A stretch of 34,915 nt of DNA from CAYQTO01 sp964420455 (lineage in GTDB: Bacteria; Sumerlaeota; Sumerlaeia; SLMS01), in contig CAYQTO010000017.1 in assembly GCA_964420455.1 (NCBI GenBank), positions 1-34,915 on the forward strand, read 5' to 3'. This document shows positions 25,662-33,670 of this stretch, piece after piece. Positions within the stretch are counted from its first letter, which is position 1. Every line of letters starts with the position of its first letter. Both the position numbers and the translations under genes were made by a program. The notes beneath the pieces were generated by a model, which saw only the letters and a list, made by a program, of their open reading frames with translations, searched no databases and was not told where the DNA came from.

Positions 25662-27407
25662 TCAATCGTCGCTGCCAGCCCGAACGGGGGGCGTGGGGAG
25701 CCGATAACCGCCCGCACGGCCGGTGTCGCGCGTTGCCAGTGGGGTATCCAGGCGCGGGATAATCCGCGAACTGCTCCCGCGGGTGGGGACCTCCCGCGGC
25801 AACCGCACCCAGAACTGGATTTCCCCGTCTTCATACTCCAGTTCGAGCGAGCCGCCGTTGCTCATGATCGAATGGTAAGCGATGGGCAGGCCCAGCCCGG
25901 TGCCTTCCGGCTTGGTCGTGAAGAAGGGCTCGAAGAGCCGATCGCGCAGCGACTCGTCAATCGGTTCGCCGGGATTGCAGATCCCGATGATGACCGGCCG
26001 TTGGGGGTTAACGGTAAGGTGCATCGTCTGGACCTTCACGGGGCCGGTGTTGTGCAGCGCACAGTGTTGGAAGGCGTTGACGAGAAGGTTGAGAAGGGCC
26101 TGGCGAAGGCGTTCAACCTGGAGGTGGCAGGAGGGCAGCTCCCGATCCAGGTCCCATTCGATCTGGATGGATTCGCCTTCCGTCGGAACCCGGAGACGGG
26201 CGGTCTCGGCAAGCTCGCTCAGTAACTCATTGATGTCGACGGGTTCGGAGGCCGCTGCGTCGTTCTGGGCAAAGTTCATGATTTCGGCGACGAGCTTCTC
26301 GAGCCGGTCGACCTCGCGGATGATTCGGCCATGATAGGAGTCCGAGGAGTCGTTTCCCGCCTCCTCGGCCAGCAGTTGGATCATCCCGCGGATGGAGGCG
26401 AGGGGGTTGCGGATTTCGTGGGCGATGCCGGTGGCGAGGGTGCCGACTGCGGCGAGCCGGTCGGCGCGCTGGATCTGCTCGTAGAAGCCGGCGATGCCGG
26501 AGATGTCGCGAATCTCGAGGAGCACGTTGGCGTGCGGGTTACTGCCCTCCAGGCGGGTGGCGGAAAGGAAATAGCGGCGGACCTGCTCCGGCGGGTCGCT
26601 GCGGATGGAAATCGAGCGGTGCGAGGTGCGTCCCTCCAGAGCCGTGTCGATCATCTCCTCGATCGCCTGGAGCAGGCGCGGGTTGCGACGCATCATCGGA
26701 AAGTCCGCTCCCGAGTGCAGGAGGTTGCGCCCATCGATCTCGTCGGAAGACAGACCAAGGATGCGGCGGACGGAGACGTCGGCCTGGACGACGGTCCCAT
26801 CGCGGGTGACGACCAGGTGGGCGCCCTTGAAGGATTCCCGGAGCTGTCGGTCGCGTTCGGCAAAGAGCGTGTTCAGTTGCTCGACCATGCGGTTGAAGGA
26901 GAAGCCGAGCTGGCCCAACTCGCCGAGATGGATCGGGTCGAGCCGGGTGCTGAAGTCGCCATGAGCAATGTTGCGCATGGTCATTGTGAGCTGGTTGATG
27001 GGATAGACGATCTGGCGGGCGAGCACGTAGCCGATGAAGCCGGCGACGAGGGAAAGTCCGATGGAGGTGAGAAGAACGATCAGCGCGAGGCGTTCGCGGT
27101 TGTTCTGGGCTGACTCCGCCTCGAAGAGCGTGCGCGCCATGGTGGCGTTGTTGTCGGCTTCGGCGCGGACGTACTCGACGGTCTCGTCGGAAAAGATCGG
27201 TGAGTCGGAGAATTCGAGAACGAGGTAGAGAATTGTCCCGGCGCCGAAGGTGATCAGAAGAATGAGTGCGGGGATGGAGACGACGAGGCGGACGGATTGG
27301 CGGCGGGCCTCGTCGATCTCGGGGAGCGCCTCGGAGGAAATGCGGATCGGATCGGTGGCGGGATCCGCAGGAGGTGGAAGCGGGGTCTGGGAGGGGTCCT
27401 TCAGCAT
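25662..27407 (-). CDS. Sensor histidine kinase with HAMP and PAS domains
   Basis: A 581-residue membrane kinase. It has a Pro-rich N-terminus, a first transmembrane helix (LVVSIPALILLITFGAGTIL), a short (about 40-residue) external loop, and a second helix (LIVLLTSIGLSLVAGFIGYV). HAMP follows, then a PAS-like domain (residues about 190-300) and HisKA with H330 in GIAHEIRNPLASIRGMIQLL. The ATPase has LLNLLVNAFQHC (a His in the N-box, more often Ala/Asp nearby), GICNPGEPIDESLRDRLFEP (in place of DxGxG, the usual D is Asn) and GTGLGLPIAYHSIMSNGG. The ATG 27407 start is preferred over TTG 27443. It is first in the kinase-kinase-CLC run and diverges from the zinc-ribbon gene. Confidence 0.92.
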   Translation of the reverse strand: MLKDPSQTPLPPPADPATDPIRISSEALPEIDEARRQSVRLVVSIPALILLITFGAGTILYLVLEFSDSPIFSDETVEYVRAEADNNATMARTLFEAESAQNNRERLALIVLLTSIGLSLVAGFIGYVLARQIVYPINQLTMTMRNIAHGDFSTRLDPIHLGELGQLGFSFNRMVEQLNTLFAERDRQLRESFKGAHLVVTRDGTVVQADVSVRRILGLSSDEIDGRNLLHSGADFPMMRRNPRLLQAIEEMIDTALEGRTSHRSISIRSDPPEQVRRYFLSATRLEGSNPHANVLLEIRDISGIAGFYEQIQRADRLAAVGTLATGIAHEIRNPLASIRGMIQLLAEEAGNDSSDSYHGRIIREVDRLEKLVAEIMNFAQNDAAASEPVDINELLSELAETARLRVPTEGESIQIEWDLDRELPSCHLQVERLRQALLNLLVNAFQHCALHNTGPVKVQTMHLTVNPQRPVIIGICNPGEPIDESLRDRLFEPFFTTKPEGTGLGLPIAYHSIMSNGGSLELEYEDGEIQFWVRLPREVPTRGSSSRIIPRLDTPLATRDTGRAGGYRLPTPPVRAGSDD

Positions 27408-27688
27408 GGCGGGGAATGCCGTCCGGGGGAGCCGTTCATCCAAGGGCGAGGAGAAGGCGCGCCCGCCGGACCGTCAATCCGTTCCGATTCCGAAAAACGG
27501 GAAAAGCCCTTGGGGGAAGGATCGCTAAGACTCCATTTTCCAGCGATAATGACGTTGACCGCGTTTCCGTCCATCGTCCTAGTTTTCAGTAATTTTACGA
27601 GCCATTGCGAGTTCACTTGCGTTAATTCCCCCGACTGCCCGGAACCCGGCCTTGGCCGCCGGAACAAGGGACAAGGAGCCACGCGCTG
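27408..27688. promoter_or_regulatory. Divergent intergenic region between kinase operon and zinc-ribbon gene
   Basis: A 281-bp spacer, more AT-rich than its surroundings between about 27530 and 27620. TTGACC (27555-27560) with TAGTTT (27580-27585, spacing 19) is a weak promoter candidate for the plus gene. AAGGAG at about 27673-27678 is its ribosome binding site. I see no convincing promoter for the kinase operon, no RNA gene and no small ORF with coding character. Confidence 0.35.
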
Positions 27689-28327
27689 ATGATCAAGTGC
27701 GATGTTTGCGGGTATGACAACCCCGATGACGCGAACGTCTGCCTGAACTGCGGATCTCCGATCGAGCGCAAACCAGTCAGCGAGGCGATCGACGACATCA
27801 GCGGCGAGGCGACGGTCCTCCTTGGAATGCCGACGCAGCCCGGGCCGGCCGCGCCCCCAGCGGCGGACAAGCCCGGCGGCGCGCCTCCTCCGCCTCCCCC
27901 TCCGTCCTCGCAGAAGCCCGCAGGCGGATCCGCTGCTGGTGCCCCGCCCCCGCCACCCCCCCCGGGCGGCGCCCCACCGCCACCGCCCCCTCCGCCCACA
28001 GGGGCTTCCGCTCCGTCCCTTCCCTCCTCCGGTGATGTGGACGACCAAATGCTCGCCATCGCCAGTGTCGCCCTCGGCGGCAGCGGGCTGCTTTTTGGTG
28101 CCATCCTCGGCGTCTGTTGCGGGCCCCTTGGGGCGATCCTTGGACTCCTCCTTGGCATTGGCGCCGTCGCTACCGGGTACATGGCGATGAAGAAGGAAGG
28201 ACCGAACAAGATGCTTGCGACGGTCGGCCTCGTGATCGGTGCCGTGGTCATCGTCTTCTCGCTCCTGGGGGCGGTGATTCTTCTCCTCGTAGTGGGGGGT
28301 GCCGCCCTGTCGGGCACCGCAGCATGA
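27689..28327 (+). CDS. Zinc-ribbon, proline-rich membrane protein (DUF4190-like)
   Basis: A 212-residue protein of three parts. Residues 1-23 form a zinc ribbon with C4-x2-C7 and C18-x2-C21 (KCDVCGYDNPDDANVCLNC). Residues about 50-115 form a Pro/Gly/Ala linker with several runs of seven or more prolines. The C-terminal part has two hydrophobic hairpins (GLLFGAILGVCCGPLGAILGL; LVIGAVVIVFSLLGAVILLL) of DUF4190 type. The ribbon would face the cytoplasm. Function unknown; similar small proteins are common and often annotated only by domain. ATG 27689 has AAGGAG about 11 nt upstream. The gap to coaD is 16 bp, so they are co-transcribed. Confidence 0.85.
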   Translation: MIKCDVCGYDNPDDANVCLNCGSPIERKPVSEAIDDISGEATVLLGMPTQPGPAAPPAADKPGGAPPPPPPPSSQKPAGGSAAGAPPPPPPPGGAPPPPPPPPTGASAPSLPSSGDVDDQMLAIASVALGGSGLLFGAILGVCCGPLGAILGLLLGIGAVATGYMAMKKEGPNKMLATVGLVIGAVVIVFSLLGAVILLLVVGGAALSGTAA

Positions 28328-28343
28328 CGACGCCGACGGACGC

Positions 28344-28847
28344 ATGAGCGCCTCCTCCCGAATTGCCCTCTATCCGGGCTCCTTCGACGCGTTGACCTAC
28401 GGCCACCTGGATCTGATCCAGCGTGGCCGCGTCCTTTTTGATCGTCTCTATGTGGCTGTCGCGCAGAACTCGCGCAAGCAGCCGTGGTTCCAGGTGGAAG
28501 AGCGCCTGGAACTCATCCGCCAGTGCACGGCGGACTGGACCAACGTGGAGGCGGTGCGCATCGAGGGGTTGACGATCGACATGGCGGACCGGCTCGGGGC
28601 GCGCTTCATCATCCGTGGGTTGCGCGCCGTCAGCGACTTCGAGTTCGAGTTCCAGTTGGCGATCATGAACCACGAACTGAATCCCAACGTGGAGACGATC
28701 TTTCTCGCGCCGTCGCCCCGGTACGTATTCCTGAGTTCTTCGATGGTGCGCGAGATCTGGGAACTGGGGGGAGACGTTTCGAGCTTCGTCCCGCCCCCGG
28801 TCCTGGAGGCCTTCGAGCGCAAGCGCCGCGAGGCCCACGCCGGCTGA
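28344..28847 (+). CDS. coaD: Phosphopantetheine adenylyltransferase
   Basis: Penultimate step of coenzyme A synthesis: 4'-phosphopantetheine plus ATP gives dephospho-CoA and pyrophosphate. The 167-residue protein has the nucleotidyltransferase motif YPGSFDALTYGHLDLI with H21 in the TxGH box (FDA where most have FDP), RGLRAVSDFEFEFQLAIMN, TIFLAPSPRYVFLSSSMVRE and the C-terminal FVPPPVLEA. Length is typical (about 160). ATG 28344 is chosen because the family N-terminus begins here; an upstream in-frame start overlaps the preceding gene. It has no strong ribosome binding site and probably depends on coupling to the zinc-ribbon gene. Confidence 0.96.
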   Translation: MSASSRIALYPGSFDALTYGHLDLIQRGRVLFDRLYVAVAQNSRKQPWFQVEERLELIRQCTADWTNVEAVRIEGLTIDMADRLGARFIIRGLRAVSDFEFEFQLAIMNHELNPNVETIFLAPSPRYVFLSSSMVREIWELGGDVSSFVPPPVLEAFERKRREAHAG

Positions 28848-28877
28848 CGTCCGGTCTTGCCCTTGCGCCTTCCGGCC

Positions 28878-28899
28878 TTTCCCCCCATGCTGGGGGAAA
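28878..28899 (+). terminator. Short hairpin between coaD and the DUF1680 gene
   Basis: TTTCCCCC (28878-28885) pairs perfectly with GGGGGAAA (28892-28899) around a 6-nt loop. No T-run follows, so termination is uncertain; it may instead mark an operon boundary or stabilise an mRNA end. GAAGGA (28906-28911) downstream is the ribosome binding site of the next gene. Confidence 0.4.
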
Positions 28900-28920
28900 T
28901 CGTCCGAAGGATCCCCAATA

Positions 28921-30804
28921 ATGGCATCTGCAGGCCCCCCGATGACATCCGCCATGGCGCCTCTCACCCCGATTTCGTCGGGAGACTTCGTTTTTGAGGA
29001 CGCCTTCTGGTCGGGCCGGCGCGATGTCGCCCGCGGCAACACGATCCCGTTCTGCCTCAAGATGGTTGAGGAGAAGGGATTTCTGGAGAACTTCCGCCAT
29101 GCGGCGAGAAAGTCCCGGGAAGGGTTCAGCGGTTCGCGACTCTCGGACGCGGATGTGTTCCGTCTGGTGGAGGCGATGGCGATCTGCCACGATGCACAGC
29201 CGGACGAGGAGCTGGCTACGCGGATGGGGGATATCGTGGAGCTTATCGCCGGCGCCCAGGAACCGGACGGCTATCTCCACACGTATACACAGATCGTCGA
29301 GCCGGAGCGACGGTTCAGCAACCTGCGGGACAGCCACGAGCTGCTGTGCGGTTCGGCGCTGATCGAGGCCGCCATGGCCCACAGGCGGGCCACCGACGAC
29401 GACCGGTTGCTGGCGGTGGCCCTGCGATTTGCCGAACTGCTGGTGCGGACTTTCGGGCCCGAGGGGGACCTGGCCGACGCCTATCCGGGGTTCCCGGGAA
29501 TCGAGACCACGCTGATCGAGCTGGGGCGCCTCACAGGTCGCCAGGAGTTCATCGACCTTGGCTGCCGCTTCGTCGACCTTCGCGGCACCCAGTACTTTGC
29601 CCGCGAGCAGTTCCTTGGCCCCGGAGAATACAATGGCGTCTTCTGGCAGGACGACGTACCGGTCCGTGACTTTCGGTATATACATGGCCATGCCCATCGA
29701 ATTGCCAACCTGCTGTGTGGTGCGGTGGAAGTGGCCCGGGAAACACGCGACGAACGACTCTACGAGGCACTCGGCCGTGTCTGGGCCAACGCCGTGGAGC
29801 GGCGCCTCTACCTTACCGGCGGCGCCGGCTCCACAATGGCCAACGAGGGGTTTTCGGCCGACTACGACCTTCCCAATGCCTCCGCCACCCAGGACGTCTT
29901 CTCCTCCATGGCCCTCGCTGAATGGGCCTTCCGAATGACGCTTCTGACGGGGCACGGCCGCCATGCGGACATCCTCGAACGCATCCTTTACAATGCCTTT
30001 GCGGCCTCGTTGTCACTCAATGGCGACCGCTACTTCCTGACCCTGCCGCTGGAGAGCAACGGCGAGCATGTGCGCGAGGAGTGGTTCAGCCCGGCATCGC
30101 CCGCCCCAAGCATTGCCCGCTATCTTTCCGCCCTCGGCGAGTATGTGGCCGCGGTTTCCGGCGATTCGATCTATCTCCTGTTCTTCGCCCAGGGCAGGCT
30201 CCGCGCTCCGCTGGAGAACGGCCGAGTGGAAATCGCCATCGAGACCGACTTTCCCTGGGACGGTCGCATCCATCTGACGCCCCGGCTCGACGCTCCCAGG
30301 AGCTTCCGACTTTGCATTCGAATCCCCGAATGGCAGGAGGGCTACACCGTAAAGGTGAACCAGTTGCCGCAGACCGATGTGGCGGAGGAGGACGGCTTTC
30401 TCGTCATCGACCGCACATGGGAGCCGGGCGATTCCCTCGAGGTCTGCTTTCCCATGCATGTGAGGCGCCTGGAGGCGCATCCGGCGGTGACCGATTGCCG
30501 GGGAAAGGTGGCCATCCGGCGCGGCCCGTTCATTTATTGCCTCGAAGGGTGCGACTACGCGCGGGATCTCGGCGAGGTCAGCCTTCCCGCCGACCAGCCC
30601 ATCAGCGAGGAGGTTCGCCTCGATCTCCTGGGCGGGGTGGTGGTGATCACCATGCAAGCCTCGGTGGCCGTCCCTCGCGAGTGGGATGGCGTACTCTATC
30701 AGCCGGAGGCCACCCTCGAAAAGACGCTCGTGGCCGCTGTGCCCTACTACGCCTGGGGGAACCGGGGCGCGGGCGCCATGCGCGTCTGGATTCCTGTTTC
30801 CTGA
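28921..30804 (+). CDS. DUF1680/GH127-fold protein lacking the catalytic cysteines
   Basis: A 627-residue relative of beta-L-arabinofuranosidase (GH127, DUF1680): alpha/alpha barrel followed by beta domains. Family landmarks are present: GAQEPDGYLHTYTQ, DSHELLCGSALIEAAMAH, YIHGHAHRIANLLCG, LTGGAG, NEGFSADYDLPN, ILERILYNAF and RRGPFIYCLEG. E309 matches the family acid/base Glu. However, the zinc and nucleophile set (in HypBA1 a Glu-x-Cys and a Cys-Cys pair) is changed: ETC reads DVF (D325-V326-F327) and CCPPN reads SPAPS (S393, P394). It therefore cannot use the Cys-nucleophile mechanism and may be a lectin-like or differently acting enzyme. No signal peptide is seen. ATG 28921 follows GAAGGA by 9 nt. 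First gene of the run to the amidase. Confidence 0.9.
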   Translation: MASAGPPMTSAMAPLTPISSGDFVFEDAFWSGRRDVARGNTIPFCLKMVEEKGFLENFRHAARKSREGFSGSRLSDADVFRLVEAMAICHDAQPDEELATRMGDIVELIAGAQEPDGYLHTYTQIVEPERRFSNLRDSHELLCGSALIEAAMAHRRATDDDRLLAVALRFAELLVRTFGPEGDLADAYPGFPGIETTLIELGRLTGRQEFIDLGCRFVDLRGTQYFAREQFLGPGEYNGVFWQDDVPVRDFRYIHGHAHRIANLLCGAVEVARETRDERLYEALGRVWANAVERRLYLTGGAGSTMANEGFSADYDLPNASATQDVFSSMALAEWAFRMTLLTGHGRHADILERILYNAFAASLSLNGDRYFLTLPLESNGEHVREEWFSPASPAPSIARYLSALGEYVAAVSGDSIYLLFFAQGRLRAPLENGRVEIAIETDFPWDGRIHLTPRLDAPRSFRLCIRIPEWQEGYTVKVNQLPQTDVAEEDGFLVIDRTWEPGDSLEVCFPMHVRRLEAHPAVTDCRGKVAIRRGPFIYCLEGCDYARDLGEVSLPADQPISEEVRLDLLGGVVVITMQASVAVPREWDGVLYQPEATLEKTLVAAVPYYAWGNRGAGAMRVWIPVS

Positions 30805-30811
30805 CCAACCC

Positions 30812-32305
30812 ATGAGGCCACTCCTGGCGCTTGTCCTTCTCGCCGTGACCACCGCCATGCTCCAAGCCGATGGCGAAAGGTTCCTCCCGCCGGGGACACA
30901 CGCCAGGACCTTCGTGTCGGCCATCGACGGCACCATTCAGCCCTACAACCTGTATATACCCCCGGATGCGGAAAACGGGGAACTGTTGCCCACGGTGGTG
31001 GCCCTCCATGGTCACGGGGCCACCTGGGAAAGCTGGTTCCTCGCCACCACCGTGGAGGACTGGGCGGGGGAGCACGGCTACGTGGTGGTATGTCCCCACG
31101 GACGCGGTAACCTCTTTTATCGGGGCGAAGGGGCGACTGACGTCTTCGAGGCGCTCAGCGACGCGATCGAGCATGCTCCCATCGACGAGGAGCGCCTGTT
31201 CCTCGTCGGCCATTCCATGGGCGGATGGGGCACCTGGTACCTTGGCAGTACCCATGCGGACCGGTGGGCGGGGATCGCCCCGATGGCCGGCTGGGCTCCC
31301 CATCGACTTCTGCCGAACCTCGGTCACCTCGACCCATTCGTGATTCACGGTGACGCGGACACGGCGGTGGACGTCCGTTTTTCCCGCGAGGCGGTGGCTC
31401 ATCTCGCGGAGCTCGGCATCTCCCATCGATACCTCGAACTGCCGGGCATTGGCCATGAATCCTCGGTGATCAGCGACATGCTGCCGTTGCTGGGTGATTG
31501 GTTCGAGGGAAGGCGACGTGAGGCGGCGCCGACACGCATTCGTCTCCGGGCGGAGTCGGTCTCGCGGGGGTCCCTCTGGTGGCTCGCGGTGGGGGAACTC
31601 CCTGTGCCGGCGGTGGGTCATCCGCCTCTCGCGGCCGTCGACGCGCAGTTCGATCCAGACTCGGGGCGTATCGCTGTCGCCTTCCCGAATCACGAGCCCA
31701 TCGAGGTGCGGCTCGACATGCGCGCGGCCCCCTTCGCCGGCACAGAAGGGGATCTCGATGCGCGGTGTGGTGACGACTCCCGGCGCTTCACCCGGGAGGA
31801 GTGGCAAGGCCGAATCCTTGTCTATAAAGACAGACAATGGGAGGCTGTAGCGCCCGCGGAGCTGGCCGTTCCCCGTGATCCGGCAGTCAGCCTCGATGAC
31901 GGCGGAGCCTTTGGCCTGGATCGCATCGGTCGGGCTCTCATGTCCGCCACCGGGGCCGAAGTGGCGCTTCTTTCGCCGACCATGTTCCTGCCCGTCGAAA
32001 TACCGGAGCATCCCGCCTGGTCCTTCCTCGTGGACTTCTTTCCTTACGAGGACGATGCCCTTTATGTGTTCGACCTGACGGAGGAGGAGGTGACGGGTGA
32101 ATTGGAGGCTGCCCGGGAATGGACGCCGTCCTGGTGGTCGCCTCTGGAGATTTACGGCGAACCGGTCGCGGGTCGGTCGATGCGGGTGGTAATCCCCGGG
32201 CGGGCTGGCGCCGGTTTGGCTCGGCGACGGGATCCGGCGAAGGTCCACAATGGCGGTGTGCGCGGCGCCCTCTACGCGGCCTTTGCCTTGAAATCCGCGG
32301 ATTAG
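30812..32305 (+). CDS. Exported alpha/beta hydrolase with a 5'-nucleotidase C-terminal-like region
   Basis: A 497-residue secreted protein. A signal peptide (MRPLLALVLLAVTTAMLQA) leads into an esterase/PHB-depolymerase-like domain with LYIPPDAE, ALHGHGATWESW (oxyanion loop), nucleophile S135 in VGHSMGGWG, Asp in VIHGDADTAVDV (D181/D183) and H215 in GIGHES. After a beta-rich linker (about 240-360) the last 150 residues (IGRALMSATGAEVALLSP, DDALYVFDLTEEEVTGELEAA) resemble the C-terminal domain of 5'-nucleotidases; this second match is from pattern memory and less certain. It starts 7 bp after the GH127-like gene. The start ATG 30812 is set by the signal peptide; no clear ribosome binding site. 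The substrate is unknown; an ester on a cell-wall or plant-type glycan is a guess. Confidence 0.83.
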   Translation: MRPLLALVLLAVTTAMLQADGERFLPPGTHARTFVSAIDGTIQPYNLYIPPDAENGELLPTVVALHGHGATWESWFLATTVEDWAGEHGYVVVCPHGRGNLFYRGEGATDVFEALSDAIEHAPIDEERLFLVGHSMGGWGTWYLGSTHADRWAGIAPMAGWAPHRLLPNLGHLDPFVIHGDADTAVDVRFSREAVAHLAELGISHRYLELPGIGHESSVISDMLPLLGDWFEGRRREAAPTRIRLRAESVSRGSLWWLAVGELPVPAVGHPPLAAVDAQFDPDSGRIAVAFPNHEPIEVRLDMRAAPFAGTEGDLDARCGDDSRRFTREEWQGRILVYKDRQWEAVAPAELAVPRDPAVSLDDGGAFGLDRIGRALMSATGAEVALLSPTMFLPVEIPEHPAWSFLVDFFPYEDDALYVFDLTEEEVTGELEAAREWTPSWWSPLEIYGEPVAGRSMRVVIPGRAGAGLARRRDPAKVHNGGVRGALYAAFALKSAD

Positions 32306-32387
32306 CCCGTCCACGCTTCGATTCCGGTTGCCGAACGGGAGGGGATTGTCACGGTGGGGAGACATGCCCGCCCCCGGAGATGTCCCC

Positions 32388-33659
32388 ATGCGCCCTCGCC
32401 GTACCCCACTGATTGCCGCCTTGTTCGCGGCCCTGCTTCTGATGACGGTCGGCATTCCCGTATCCGCCCAGTTCAGCCTTGAGAACCCCCGGGTGACCCC
32501 GGGTATCGAGGTGCTCCTCGAGGAGGAGGAGTTTCTCTCGCTCGTTCGTGGCAAGCGCGTCGGGCTGATCACGAACCAGACGGGCGTCGACCGCGATCTC
32601 GTGTCCACGGTGGACCTGTTGCACGAGCACCCGGAGATCAACCTGGTGAAGCTCTTCGGGCCGGAGCACGGCGTCCGCGGCGCCATACACGCCGGCGTCA
32701 AGGTCGACGACGAGGTCGATCCCAAGACCGGTATTCCCATGTTCAGCCTTTATGGCGCGACGCGTCGTCCGCCTGCGGAATACCTCGAGCAGATCGACGT
32801 CATGCTTTACGACATCCAGGACATCGGCTCGCGGTCCTATACATATATCTATACGATGGCCTATGCGATGGAGGAGTGCGGCAAGGCGGGCATTCCCTTC
32901 GTGGTGCTGGACCGTCCGAACCCCTGTGGCAACATCGTGAGCGGCAACGTGCTCGACGAATCCCAGGGGACGTCCTTCGTCGGCCTGTACGGAATCCCCT
33001 ACATGTACGGGATGACGCCGGGCGAGACGGCGATGCTCCTTAACAAGGAATTCAACGAGGTCGAGTGCGAGCTAACGGTGGTGCCCATGCGCGGCTACGT
33101 TCCGACGATGAAGCAATGGGATACCGGACTCGCCTTTGTCCCCACCTCACCGAACATCCCCCAGGCGAAGACGGCGTTCTATTATAACCTTACCGGGATC
33201 ATCGGCGAACTGTTCGACGTGTCGATCGGGGTGGGGTACCCGCTCGCGTTCGAGATCATCGCCGCGCCGTGGATCGATCGAGACGAGTTCGTGGATGCCC
33301 TGCGCGCAAAGGACATCCCCCACCTCAAAGTCATGCCGGTCACCCTGGTTCCCTACGCCAGCCGCTTCGAGGGCGAGACGATCCAGGGAGCACACTTCTT
33401 CATCACGAACTATAACGCGATTCGGCCGGTGGAGGCACAGATCCACATCATGGAGGTGCTCCAGCGCCTCTATCCGGACCAGGGGCTCTTTGCGGAGGAG
33501 AACTCCCGTCGGGCGATGTTCGACAAGGTGATGGGGGACAGGGAGATTCGGCGGGCGATCGCGGCGGGGCGCTCCGCCGAGGAGATCATCGCCTCCTATC
33601 AGCAGGACGTCGCCGAGTTCATGACACTGCGCGCGCAGTACCTGATTTACGAAGAGTGA
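32388..33659 (+). CDS. namZ: Exo-beta-N-acetylmuramidase NamZ (DUF1343)
   Basis: DUF1343 proteins of the NamZ type cut terminal MurNAc from the non-reducing ends of peptidoglycan fragments, feeding muropeptide salvage. The 423-residue protein has a signal peptide (PLIAALFAALLLMTVGIPVSAQ) and the family blocks RVGLITNQTGVD, KLFGPEHGVRG (E93-H94, the active-site region), IPMFSLYGATRRP, DVMLYDIQDIGSRSYTYIYT, LDRPNPCGN, MTPGETAMLLN, SPNIPQAKTAFYYN and SIGVGYPLAFE. ATG 32388 has GGAG 8 nt upstream; longer starts at 32328 and 32364 are less likely. The amidase-like gene begins 11 bp after its stop, which fits a shared role in breaking down cell-wall material. Confidence 0.93.
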   Translation: MRPRRTPLIAALFAALLLMTVGIPVSAQFSLENPRVTPGIEVLLEEEEFLSLVRGKRVGLITNQTGVDRDLVSTVDLLHEHPEINLVKLFGPEHGVRGAIHAGVKVDDEVDPKTGIPMFSLYGATRRPPAEYLEQIDVMLYDIQDIGSRSYTYIYTMAYAMEECGKAGIPFVVLDRPNPCGNIVSGNVLDESQGTSFVGLYGIPYMYGMTPGETAMLLNKEFNEVECELTVVPMRGYVPTMKQWDTGLAFVPTSPNIPQAKTAFYYNLTGIIGELFDVSIGVGYPLAFEIIAAPWIDRDEFVDALRAKDIPHLKVMPVTLVPYASRFEGETIQGAHFFITNYNAIRPVEAQIHIMEVLQRLYPDQGLFAEENSRRAMFDKVMGDREIRRAIAAGRSAEEIIASYQQDVAEFMTLRAQYLIYEE

Positions 33660-33670
33660 GGTCCCGCACC

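Noticed and set aside
27885..28010. C/G-rich low-complexity tract as a possible satellite repeat
   Set aside because: It is explained by in-frame proline runs in the linker of the zinc-ribbon protein.
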